Source: Poriferisodalis sp965231925
GTDB lineage: Bacteria; Actinomycetota; Acidimicrobiia; Acidimicrobiales; Poriferisodalaceae
Direction: 5' to 3'
NCBI GenBank assembly: GCA_965231925.1
Contig: OZ246894.1
Location: forward strand, 3,782,001-3,846,000
Length of the DNA: 64,000 bases
In this document: positions 53,871 to 61,926 of the stretch, piece by piece
How the letters are laid out: each line of letters starts with the position of its first letter
Numbering within the stretch: position 1 is the first letter of the stretch
Translations under genes and position numbers: made by a program
The notes under the pieces: generated by a model
Told to the model about the DNA's origin: nothing
The model's input: the letters and a program-made list of their open reading frames with translations, nothing else
The model's database searches: none

Positions 53871-54641
53871 TCAGCCGTCTTCGAGCGGCAGCTCTCCGGC
53901 GATCTTGACGCACTCGCCGCCGTCGATGTCCATCACGTGGCCGGTCAGCCAGGTCGCTGCCGCTGACAGGAACAGTGCTGCCTCGCCGATGTCGGACGGC
54001 TCGCCGAGACGCTTCATCGGCAGCTGGTCGGCGATCATCTTGCCGCGCGGCCCATCCCAGAGCACCCGCGCAAAGTCGGTGCGGATCAGGCCGGGAGCGA
54101 TGCAGTTGACCCGCACCTTCGGCCCCAGCTCGGCAGCGAGCTGGCGGGTCATGTGCATGAGCGCGTCTTTGAACATGCAGTAGACGCCGAGCGCCTCAGA
54201 GGTGTGGTGGCCGCCCACCGAGGCGATGTTGATGACCGAGCCCCCGTGGGAAGCCATCCACATCTGCCACGCCGTCTGGGTCCACTGCAGCGGCGCTCGC
54301 AGGTTCACCTCGTAGGTCTTGTCGAGCCGCGGCACGTCGCAGTCGATCATGGGGCCAGCCCACGGATTGGTCGCCGCGTTGTTCACCAAGATGTCCAGCG
54401 AGCCATAGCGCTCGATGGTCCCGCCGAGCACCCGCTCGGCCTGGTCGAGATGGCCGATGTGCGCAGCGATGAAGTCGCACTCGCCGCCGATGTCGGCAAC
54501 AGCGGCCTCGCACTTGTCGGCTTTGCGGCTCGTGATCATCACGTTCGCGCCCGCATCGGCGAACGCCTTCGCAATGCCCTTGCCGATGCCGGCCGAACCG
54601 CCGGTCACCAGCGCTGTCTTGCCATCCAATCGCAATTCCAT
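53871..54641 (-). CDS. SDR-family oxidoreductase
   Basis: A 256-residue classical short-chain dehydrogenase. TGGSAGIGKG is the cofactor loop, LVNNAATNPW the NNAG-type motif, INIASVGG supplies the Ser, and YCMFKDA the Tyr-x-x-x-Lys pair. The C-terminal segment TGHVMDIDGGECV is typical. The Arg near SRKADK suggests NADP preference. It lies after the acyl-CoA dehydrogenase on the same strand with a 75-bp gap. Confidence 0.92.
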   Translation of the reverse strand: MELRLDGKTALVTGGSAGIGKGIAKAFADAGANVMITSRKADKCEAAVADIGGECDFIAAHIGHLDQAERVLGGTIERYGSLDILVNNAATNPWAGPMIDCDVPRLDKTYEVNLRAPLQWTQTAWQMWMASHGGSVINIASVGGHHTSEALGVYCMFKDALMHMTRQLAAELGPKVRVNCIAPGLIRTDFARVLWDGPRGKMIADQLPMKRLGEPSDIGEAALFLSAAATWLTGHVMDIDGGECVKIAGELPLEDG

Positions 54642-54716
54642 GCCCAGACCCCTTCAGTCGTAGGTGTGTGCGCGTGCGCGCCTCGCTCGTGCAGGTCAAA
54701 TTCTGACCCATCGGCG

Positions 54717-56072
54717 CTAGCTCAGCCTGTCAAACCTTCTCGCTGCCGAACCCATTGTTCTCCGCTCTTGCTCGCTGCGCTCACGGGCCGCTCGGGCCAC
54801 GGCTTCGCCTGCCGGCTCAGCCTCAGTTCTTGCGATCTCGTTCCACGGACCGCCGTCGGCGCGCGGCTCGCGCGGCAGCCCGAGCACCCGGTCGCCGACA
54901 ATGTTGCGCTGCACCTCCGAGGTGCCCGCATAGATCGTCCCGGGCCGTGCGCCCATGAAGGTCTGCACCCACGACAGCGAGGAGAACTCCACCCCCACCG
55001 CGTCGGTGTTGATGCCGTTCACGGAAGGATGGCCGCTGGGCGCCGTGGCCTCCATGCCGAGCAGATCCATCGAGAACTCGGTGATCCAGTGGTGGTACTC
55101 GCTCCACAGCAGCTTGTGCAGCGACGACTCCGGACCGGGGGGTTCGCCGGCCAGCACGTTCGTCACGTTGCGCTGGCCCATCCACTTCATGATCTCGACC
55201 TTGGCGTGCGCCTGGGCGAGGTCCTGGCGGACGAGCGGATCGGCAGTGGCGCCTCGCTCGACAGCGACCGCGGTGATGCGGTTGAGCTCGTCACGAAAGC
55301 GGAGCGCGTCGGTGGTGGCGCCGTGGCCTCGCTCGAAGCCGAGCAGCACGTTTGCCACCCGCCAGCCGTCGTTCACATCGCCGACCACGTTCTCCTTGGC
55401 CGTCTTGGCGTCGGTGAAGAACACCTCATTGAAGTCGTGGCGGTTGTTGATGTTGATGATCGGGCGCATCTCGACGCCGGGTTGATCGACGGGGACCAGC
55501 AGGAATGAGATGCCGCGGTGCTTGGCCTCGCCGGGGTTGGTGCGGCACAGCACGAAAATCCAGTTGGCAGTGTGGCCGCTGGACGTCCAGATCTTCTGGC
55601 CGTTGATCACCCACTCGTCGCCGTCGAGCACGGCACGCGTGCCCAGGTTGGCGAGATCCGAGCCGCTGTCGGGCTCGCTGTAGCCCTGGCACCAGCGGTG
55701 CTCGCCCGAGATGATCTTGGGCAGGAAGTGGCGCTTCTGCTCCTCAGTGCCGCACTCGATGATGGCGTTGCCGACCATCGTGATGCTGAAGCCGTCGTTG
55801 TCGCCGCCGACGGGAACGCCCGCCTTGGCGAACTCCTCGGCCATGACGATGCGCTCGACCTCGCTGAGCCCGGCGCCGCCGTATTCGGTAGGCCACGACA
55901 CGGCCAGCAACTGGTTTTCCGACAGCAGGGCTCGCCATTCGGTCACGAACTGGTCGCGGGCGTCTTCGTCGAGAGATCCCATGCCGCCCCAGTTGGCCGG
56001 CAGGTGCTCGGCCAAGAAGGCCTGGATCTTCTCGCGGTAGTCCTCGGCCTCTTCGGTGTAGGTGGGATCCAT
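54717..56072 (-). CDS. Acyl-CoA dehydrogenase
   Basis: A 451-residue FAD-dependent acyl-CoA dehydrogenase. QGYSEPDSGSDLANLGTRA is the FAD/substrate loop, WVINGQKIWTSSGHTANWIF the beta-domain, and YAGTSEVQRNIVGDRVLGLP the C-terminal FAD-binding motif. It belongs to the large actinobacterial group acting on branched or steroid-derived acyl-CoAs. Gene order with SDR, crotonase and carboxylase suggests acyl-CoA catabolism. Confidence 0.93.
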   Translation of the reverse strand: MDPTYTEEAEDYREKIQAFLAEHLPANWGGMGSLDEDARDQFVTEWRALLSENQLLAVSWPTEYGGAGLSEVERIVMAEEFAKAGVPVGGDNDGFSITMVGNAIIECGTEEQKRHFLPKIISGEHRWCQGYSEPDSGSDLANLGTRAVLDGDEWVINGQKIWTSSGHTANWIFVLCRTNPGEAKHRGISFLLVPVDQPGVEMRPIININNRHDFNEVFFTDAKTAKENVVGDVNDGWRVANVLLGFERGHGATTDALRFRDELNRITAVAVERGATADPLVRQDLAQAHAKVEIMKWMGQRNVTNVLAGEPPGPESSLHKLLWSEYHHWITEFSMDLLGMEATAPSGHPSVNGINTDAVGVEFSSLSWVQTFMGARPGTIYAGTSEVQRNIVGDRVLGLPREPRADGGPWNEIARTEAEPAGEAVARAARERSEQERRTMGSAARRFDRLS

Positions 56073-56175
56073 CGTCGCGCTCCCCTGCTTGAGATACGGC
56101 TCAGCTCGCAGCTGAGTCTGCCACGCGACCGGTGGGAAGGCTCAGGGCCGGTAGCCGCCGCGCCCAATGGCTCGG

Positions 56176-57768
56176 CTACGGCCGGTAGCCGAACGTACTG
56201 GGTCCGGGCTTCAGGGAACGGCGGGCCAGGTCGACCCACTCGCACAGCACCGGACGGGTGTCGCGGGGGTCGATGATCTCCTCGATCTCGAAGAACTCCG
56301 CCGAGCGGTGCGGCGAGCGGACGCTGTTGAGCCGATCCCGGATCTCTGACAGCAATTCGTCGGGGGTGTCGCTGTCGGCAAGATCCTGCTTGTAGGCCAC
56401 CTCGAGGCCGCCCTCGATGGGCAGCGAACCCCAGTCGCCCGACGGCCAGGCGACCCGGTAGCTGCGGGCGCCCGGCTTGTTGTTGGCGGCGCCCGCGACC
56501 CCGAAGGCTTTGCGGATGACCACACAGGCGAACGGCGCGGTGAGCTGCCCGAGTGCAGCCAGCGCGGCGGATCCGAACCGGATCGTCCCGCTCTCCTCGG
56601 ATTCCTTGCCGATCAAGAAGCCCGGGCAGTCGGCGAGGTGCACCACGGGCAGGTGGAACGTGGAAGCCGTGTCGAGCAGGCGGATCAGCTTGCGGCAGCT
56701 ATCTGCAGTCCAGCCGCCGCCGTACACGTAAGGATCCTCGCCGAAGATCGCCACCGGCCACCCGTCGAGACGTGCCAGCCCGGTGATGACCGAACGCCCC
56801 CAGCGGCTGCCGATCTCGAAGAAACTGCCCTGGTCGCAGACCGACTCGATAATCGAGCGCATCTTGTAGACCCGGCGCGGCTCGCGGGGCACGATCGAGA
56901 TCAGCTCGTCGTCACGGCGCTGCGAGCTGTCGCCGCTCAACACCCGCTCGGGCAGCTCGTCGATGTTCGAAGGCAGGTACGACAGGAACTGCCGTGCGCG
57001 TTCGAAAGCCTCGGCTTCGCTGTCGACCACGTCGTCGATGGCGCCGTTGGCCGTGTGAATGTCGGCGTGGCCCAGTTCTTCCTTGCCGTGGTCGCCCAGC
57101 GATGCCTGCTCGACGAGTGCCGGCCCGGCAATCATCATCTGCGCGGTGTCGCGCACGATGACCGAGTAATGCGCCGTGGCCACTCGGGCGGCGCCGATGC
57201 CGGCCACCGAGCCCAGCGCCAGCGACACCGACGGCGCCACCGAGAGGTGGTTCACGATGACGTCCCAGCCGCGCAGCTCGGGGATGTAGGTGCGGCCTGC
57301 CATCTCGATCGACTTGACCGAGCCGCCGCCGCCCATGCCGTCCACCAGCCGGATGTGCGGCAGGCGCATCTCGTAGGCCATGGATTCGGCAGCGTTGCGC
57401 TTCTCGGGAATCGTGGCGTCCGACGAGCCGCCTCGCACCGTGAAGTCGTCGCCCGACAGGATCACTGGACGATCGTCGATGCGCGCGAGGCCGAAGATGA
57501 AGTTCGACGGCGTCAGATTGACGAGGTTGCCGTGGTCGTCGTACTCGGCGACGCCGGCGGTCTTGCCGATCTCGTGGAACGAACCCTTGTCGGCCACGGC
57601 GTCGACGCGCTCGCGCACGGTCATCTTGCCGAAAAAGTGCTGCCGCTCGACCTTGTCGGGCCCGCCGAGCGCCTCGGCGAATGCCTCGCGACGCCTCAGC
57701 TCGGCAATCTCAGGCTCCCAGCTCATCTCAACCCCCGCCGCCACCCGATTCGGCCCGGTGGCGGTCAT
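56176..57768 (-). CDS. Acyl-CoA carboxylase carboxyltransferase (beta) subunit
   Basis: A 530-residue carboxyltransferase of the propionyl/methylcrotonyl-CoA carboxylase type. The N-terminal crotonase-like half has GGGGSVKSIEMAGRTYIPEL; the C-terminal half has VYGGGWTADSCRKLIRLLD, HLADCPGFLIGKESEESG and FGVAGAANNKPG. It needs a biotinylated alpha subunit not encoded here. In the same direction as the dehydrogenase, about 100 bp upstream. Substrate cannot be assigned. Confidence 0.9.
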   Translation of the reverse strand: MTATGPNRVAAGVEMSWEPEIAELRRREAFAEALGGPDKVERQHFFGKMTVRERVDAVADKGSFHEIGKTAGVAEYDDHGNLVNLTPSNFIFGLARIDDRPVILSGDDFTVRGGSSDATIPEKRNAAESMAYEMRLPHIRLVDGMGGGGSVKSIEMAGRTYIPELRGWDVIVNHLSVAPSVSLALGSVAGIGAARVATAHYSVIVRDTAQMMIAGPALVEQASLGDHGKEELGHADIHTANGAIDDVVDSEAEAFERARQFLSYLPSNIDELPERVLSGDSSQRRDDELISIVPREPRRVYKMRSIIESVCDQGSFFEIGSRWGRSVITGLARLDGWPVAIFGEDPYVYGGGWTADSCRKLIRLLDTASTFHLPVVHLADCPGFLIGKESEESGTIRFGSAALAALGQLTAPFACVVIRKAFGVAGAANNKPGARSYRVAWPSGDWGSLPIEGGLEVAYKQDLADSDTPDELLSEIRDRLNSVRSPHRSAEFFEIEEIIDPRDTRPVLCEWVDLARRSLKPGPSTFGYRP

Positions 57769-57890
57769 TCGCCTTCATAACGCCGACCGCCGAAGAGCGT
57801 ACGTGTCCCATCCAGCCACCGCCCAAGGCCACCGCACAGCACCCCAGCCCGTGCTGCGCGTGGCAGTGCGCGACCCGCTGATCCATTCGC

Positions 57891-57994
57891 TCAGCCGGCG
57901 GTGGGGTTCACCAGCAGCTTGATGGACGTGTTGCGCCGAGCCGCGAGATCGTCGATCGCCTGAGGCAGGTCGTCGAGGGTGAGCGTGCCCTGCG
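57891..57994 (-). pseudogene. C-terminal fragment of a zinc-type alcohol dehydrogenase (MDR)
   Basis: The minus strand encodes QGTLTLDDLPQAIDDLAARR then NTSIKLLVNPTAG and a stop, the usual last 35 residues of an MDR dehydrogenase. Upstream continuity is broken at about 58000, where AT-rich DNA of the next cassette begins. The middle of the same gene is at 58630-58820. Confidence 0.75.
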
Positions 57995-58053
57995 CCCGTT
58001 GCACTCACATAATCTATCTCATTTACAAGTGCATTTCAGTATATTTCAACCTC

Positions 58054-58269
58054 ATGATTCCGCCGGGCACTCTGGCAATCCTTCCCGAAGGCATCTGGCT
58101 GACGCGCCACGAAACGAAATGGGTGCTCGAGGCGTTGGACATCGCTGCGGACGCAGTTCAGGGCGGGAATCGGCAAGCTCTCGTCGAAAAAGCGATCACC
58201 CTGGTCACGCGTAAGCTCTGGGAAGAGCTCGCCGACATATTGGAGATGAACGGGGATCAGCATGGCTAG
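58054..58269 (+). CDS. Small protein of an inserted two-gene cassette
   Basis: A 71-residue helical protein starting MIPPGTLAILPEGIWLTRHE. I do not recognise its family. An AT-rich stretch (about 58005-58050) precedes it and probably holds its promoter. It overlaps the next gene by 8 bp. The pair sits inside a broken MDR gene, so it arrived as a unit. Confidence 0.5.
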   Translation: MIPPGTLAILPEGIWLTRHETKWVLEALDIAADAVQGGNRQALVEKAITLVTRKLWEELADILEMNGDQHG

Positions 58270-58606
58270 GCCGCCCACGATGCGCCCTCTGACGAGCGAT
58301 GACCGCCCGATCCGTGCTCGGCAAGCCGCGGATCGACTCGGGGTCGAACTGTTCGACATCTACTGCATGATCGAGTGGGGAGAGATCGTGGGCGGTCCCG
58401 ATCCCGACGGCCGCGTCGCCGTTCCCGCTGCTGAGATCGACCGGGTGCTCGCCGCGGGGGGCGCGCCCAACTATGCCGCTGTCTACGGCAAGTACGACAG
58501 GAACAAGGACATTCCCGAACACGAGCGGCGACGGTTGACGACAATGCACGAGACGCTGGTGGCCTGCGCTCCGACCACGCCATCGCGCGAGCAGACGTCG
58601 AGCTGA
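58262..58606 (+). CDS. Small excisionase-like DNA-binding protein of the cassette
   Basis: A 114-residue protein. RARQAADRLGVELFDIYCMI looks like a MerR/excisionase-type HTH reading into a wing (GRVAVPAAEIDRVLAAGG). It overlaps the preceding small gene, suggesting a two-gene operon of toxin-antitoxin-like architecture, which remains a guess. Its end merges with the MDR remnant on the other strand. Confidence 0.5.
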   Translation: MARPPTMRPLTSDDRPIRARQAADRLGVELFDIYCMIEWGEIVGGPDPDGRVAVPAAEIDRVLAAGGAPNYAAVYGKYDRNKDIPEHERRRLTTMHETLVACAPTTPSREQTSS

Positions 58607-58629
58607 CTGTCGCGCAAGGCCGGCTGCCT

Positions 58630-58820
58630 TAGGTGCAGCGAGATCGTTGTGGCGAGCAGCATGAAGCCGTGGCAACGAGGCCTCAGGCCGCAGCCGACGA
58701 TGCACGCCACGTCGCCGGCGCGCAAGCGGCTGCGACGCACCGCGTGCAGCACTCCTGAAGCGGGCTCGATCACCGCAGCAGCGTCATCAATGAGTTCGTC
58801 GGGCACGCGCACGAATCGCC
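58630..58820 (-). pseudogene. Middle fragment of a zinc-type alcohol dehydrogenase (MDR)
   Basis: The minus strand encodes RFVRVPDELIDDAAAVIEPA then GVLHAVRRSRLRAGDVACIV and GCG, the segment leading into the MDR nucleotide-binding fold. The NAD-binding glycine motif is disrupted (GCGLRPRCHGFMLLAT rather than GCGPxGxMLLA), and the N-terminal catalytic domain is absent. With 57891-57994 it forms one gene split by the cassette. Confidence 0.7.
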
Positions 58821-58848
58821 GCCGAGTACGGGGCCATAGGGTGCGCAC

Positions 58849-59634
58849 ATGGAATTGAGACTTGATGGCCGCACCGCGCTCATCACGGGCGGCAGCCGAG
58901 GTCTCGGCCGCGCGATGGCTGAGACGTTCGCGACTGCGGGCGCCTCGGTGGCAGTGGTAGCCCGCGACAGATCAGCGCTGGACGACACGCTGGCGGCACT
59001 GCACGCGTCGAATCCCGACGGTGCCCACGCAGCCATCTCCGCCGATGTGCGGGAGGCGGGCGAAGTCGCTCGGGCCCACACGGACGCGGTCGCCGCCTGC
59101 GGGCCCATCGATGTGCTTGTCAACAACTCCGGCACCTCCAACGCACAGCCGTTCTTGGAGATCACCGATGAGAGCTGGCAGGACGATTTTGACCTGAAGC
59201 TGTTCTCGGCGATCCGGCTGTGCCGGCTGTGTCTGCCGCACATGCGCGACCAAGGCTGGGGCCGCATCCTCAACACGCTCAACGCCGAGGCGAAGGCGCC
59301 CAGCGCACGTTCATGCCCCACCTCGGTCAGCCGTGCGGCGGGCATGGCCATGACCAAGGCCTTGGCATCGGAGTTCGCCGGCGACGGCGTCCTGGTGAAC
59401 GCGCTCAACACCGGCCTGCTGGTCAGCCACCAGTGGTTCACCCGCTGGCAGCGCGAGATTCGTGACAAGACCTTCGAGGAATTCACCACGTCGGTGGGCG
59501 ATCGCATTCCCGCAGGGCGCATGGGCGACGCCCAGGAATTCGCCAACCTGGCCCTGTTTCTCGCCAGCGACGCCGCCAGCTACGTCACCGGCACCGCGAT
59601 CAACATCGACGGCGGACTGTCACCGGTGGTCTAG
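58849..59634 (+). CDS. SDR-family protein lacking the Tyr-Lys pair
   Basis: A 261-residue SDR-fold protein with cofactor loop TGGSRGLGRA, VLVNNSG and the C-terminal TGTAINIDGGLSPVV. The catalytic Tyr-x-x-x-Lys is not found: the aligned stretch reads CPTSVSRAAGMAMTK, with Thr for Tyr and Arg for Lys. It may have lost activity or use another chemistry. It faces the thioesterase, with which it overlaps at the stops by 4 bp. Confidence 0.85.
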   Translation: MELRLDGRTALITGGSRGLGRAMAETFATAGASVAVVARDRSALDDTLAALHASNPDGAHAAISADVREAGEVARAHTDAVAACGPIDVLVNNSGTSNAQPFLEITDESWQDDFDLKLFSAIRLCRLCLPHMRDQGWGRILNTLNAEAKAPSARSCPTSVSRAAGMAMTKALASEFAGDGVLVNALNTGLLVSHQWFTRWQREIRDKTFEEFTTSVGDRIPAGRMGDAQEFANLALFLASDAASYVTGTAINIDGGLSPVV

Positions 59635-60041
59635 CCGGGGGCCAGTGCGCCGAATTTGTCCATCAGGCCCGGCGGCGGGCGGCGCGGCTTGCCGTCGTTG
59701 TTGCAGATCGCCGCCTTGAGAAAGCCCTCCACGAGCACCGCATCGTCAGACTCGCGGATGATCCGCTGCTGCCACCGGGTGCTCGCTCGGCGACGCTCGA
59801 CGAGCTCGGTCTCGACGCGCAGCGTGTCGCGGGCGGTCGCGGGCACCCGAAAGCGCACTTCCAAATCGGTCACCACAATCTGTACGTCCTGGTCCGACAG
59901 ATCCGGCAATGCCAGGTCGGCAGACTCCAGCGCCAAGCATCGAGCGGCTTCGAAGTACGACACGTAGACCGCATGGTTCACGTGGTTGTAGGGGTCCAGC
60001 TCGCCGAATCGAGGCACGATCTGGGTTGCGTGGGTCGCCAT
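59631..60041 (-). CDS. Hot-dog-fold acyl-CoA thioesterase
   Basis: A 136-residue 4HBT-type thioesterase. RFGELDPYNHVNHAVYVSYF contains the catalytic Asp and the HVN motif at the start of the long helix. Such enzymes release acids from CoA. It is convergent with the SDR gene and divergent from the phosphatase gene, from which it is separated by 84 bp. Confidence 0.88.
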   Translation of the reverse strand: MATHATQIVPRFGELDPYNHVNHAVYVSYFEAARCLALESADLALPDLSDQDVQIVVTDLEVRFRVPATARDTLRVETELVERRRASTRWQQRIIRESDDAVLVEGFLKAAICNNDGKPRRPPPGLMDKFGALAPG

Positions 60042-60125
60042 CGGCGGAACGCTAGTGGGGCGCCGCAGCGTGCCGGCTGCCGCCGTCTTCGGCGATGCAA
60101 CGCGGTCCCTCTAGCGTTGCCGTGC

Positions 60126-61763
60126 GTGAGCGTCATCGCGGCGATCGACGTCGGAACGAACTCGTTCCACCTCGTCGTCGCGTCGGTCGGCGCCGATGGG
60201 CACTTCGAGGTCCTGACGCGTGAACGCGAGCCGGTCCGGCTGGGCTCAGGCGGCGAAGACATGAAACGCCTTGCCTCCGACGCCATGGACCGCGGCATCT
60301 CGGTACTCGGCCGGATGCGACGCATCGCCGACCATGCAGGCGCGTCCGCCGTCACGGCCGTCGCCACCAGCGCCGTACGCGAAGCCGACAACCGGGGCGA
60401 GTTCGTGTCGAGAGCCCTCGCCGAGGCAGGAGTCGACGTTGAGGTGGTCTCCGGAGTGGAGGAAGCCCGCCTCATCCACCTCGGAGTGCTCGCTGCGGTC
60501 CCGCTGCTCGACAAGCGGCACCTGGTCATCGACATCGGCGGCGGATCCACGGAGTTCGTCGTCGGCGACGGTGCCGAACCATTGCTGCTGCGCAGCCTCA
60601 AGCTCGGCGCGATCCGGCTCACCGATCGCTTCTTCCCCGAGGGCCGGACAGGCAAACGCGCCGTTCGCGACTGCCGCATCTACATCGAGTCATTCCTCGG
60701 TCGCCTGCCGGCGGAGATCGACGAGCTCGGCTTCGAGACGGCCGTGGGCTCGTCGGGAACCATCACCGCCCTCGCGCGCATGTGCGCGATGCGGCGCGGC
60801 GACCGCGACAGCCGCACCGGCCGGCTGTCGTTCACGGCGAAGGAGCTGCGCTCGCTGACCGCTGATCTGGCGGGCGCGACGACACCGGAGGCCCGGCTCA
60901 CGCTCGAAGGGTTGGAGGAACGCCGCGCCGACATCATCGTGGGCGGCGCGCTGCTGCTGTGCGAGGCGTTCAGGCTGCTCGGCATCAAACGCATGGACGT
61001 GTCCGACTACGCCCTGCGCGAGGGAATCCTGTTCGAGCAGATTCGGCGCGCAGCAGCACCAGGGCTGGACCCGTTCCACCGCCTCGAAGACCTGAGGCGC
61101 TCAGGCGTCATGCATGTAGCGAACAGCTACCACGAGGACGTTGGCCACGCCGAGCACATCGGCGACCTGGCGCTCGAGTTGTTCGACGGCCTGAGCCCGC
61201 TGCACGGACTCGGCGAAGAGGATCGGGAGCTGCTCGAGGCCGCCGCTCTGCTGCACAACGTGGGGGTGTTCGTCTCGCACAGCGCCCACCACCGCCACAG
61301 CTACTACATCATCCGCAACAGCGAGCACTTGACCGGCTTCACCGAACGCGAGATCGAGATCATCGCCCAAGTCGCCCGATACCACCGAAAGAGCGCCCCC
61401 AAGTCCAAGCACCCCGAATTCGCCTCGCTCAGCCCCTCGGACCAGAACAGGGTGCGCTGGATGGCGGCGACGCTGCGCGTGGCGATCGGCCTGGACCGTT
61501 CCGACCGCCAGGTCGTGACACGCATCCGTGTGGCCGACATGGACGACTCCGCTGGGCCCGGCGGAAGTGAGCCCGACGGAGAACTGCGCCTAGTCGCGCG
61601 GGTGTCGCCCGACGTCGACACTTCCGTGGAGCTGTTCACTGCCCAAAGCCGCAGCCAGCTGCTCGAATCGATCACCGGGCGCACGGTGGTGATCGAGCCC
61701 GAGACAGCGGTGACCGGCAAGCCGGTTCACCCCACGAACGGATTGGGCTGCACGCGCCGCTAG
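60126..61763 (+). CDS. Ppx/GppA-family phosphatase with HD domain
   Basis: A 545-residue exopolyphosphatase/pppGpp phosphatase. From GTG 60126 it reads IAAIDVGTNSFHLVVASV, the phosphate-1 motif of the ASKHA fold; VIDIGGGSTEF is the phosphate-2 motif and VGSSGTITAL follows. A C-terminal HD-type domain has AALLHNVGVFVSH and ARYHRKSAP. It should control polyphosphate or alarmone levels in the cytoplasm. The longer open frame upstream overlaps the thioesterase and is not used. Confidence 0.92.
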   Translation: MSVIAAIDVGTNSFHLVVASVGADGHFEVLTREREPVRLGSGGEDMKRLASDAMDRGISVLGRMRRIADHAGASAVTAVATSAVREADNRGEFVSRALAEAGVDVEVVSGVEEARLIHLGVLAAVPLLDKRHLVIDIGGGSTEFVVGDGAEPLLLRSLKLGAIRLTDRFFPEGRTGKRAVRDCRIYIESFLGRLPAEIDELGFETAVGSSGTITALARMCAMRRGDRDSRTGRLSFTAKELRSLTADLAGATTPEARLTLEGLEERRADIIVGGALLLCEAFRLLGIKRMDVSDYALREGILFEQIRRAAAPGLDPFHRLEDLRRSGVMHVANSYHEDVGHAEHIGDLALELFDGLSPLHGLGEEDRELLEAAALLHNVGVFVSHSAHHRHSYYIIRNSEHLTGFTEREIEIIAQVARYHRKSAPKSKHPEFASLSPSDQNRVRWMAATLRVAIGLDRSDRQVVTRIRVADMDDSAGPGGSEPDGELRLVARVSPDVDTSVELFTAQSRSQLLESITGRTVVIEPETAVTGKPVHPTNGLGCTRR

Positions 61764-61926
61764 CTTGCGCTGCCTGACACCCTCTGAGCGCTAGGTCTGG
61801 ACTCTCGGCCAGCAGTGCCGGTCAGTGTCCGCGCCGGCCCATCGCCGAATCGGCCATCGGGCCGCGTGCTGCCTCGGCAGCGCCGCTCCATACGCGCAGC
61901 GCTCCCCCAACCCAAGGACATGACTC

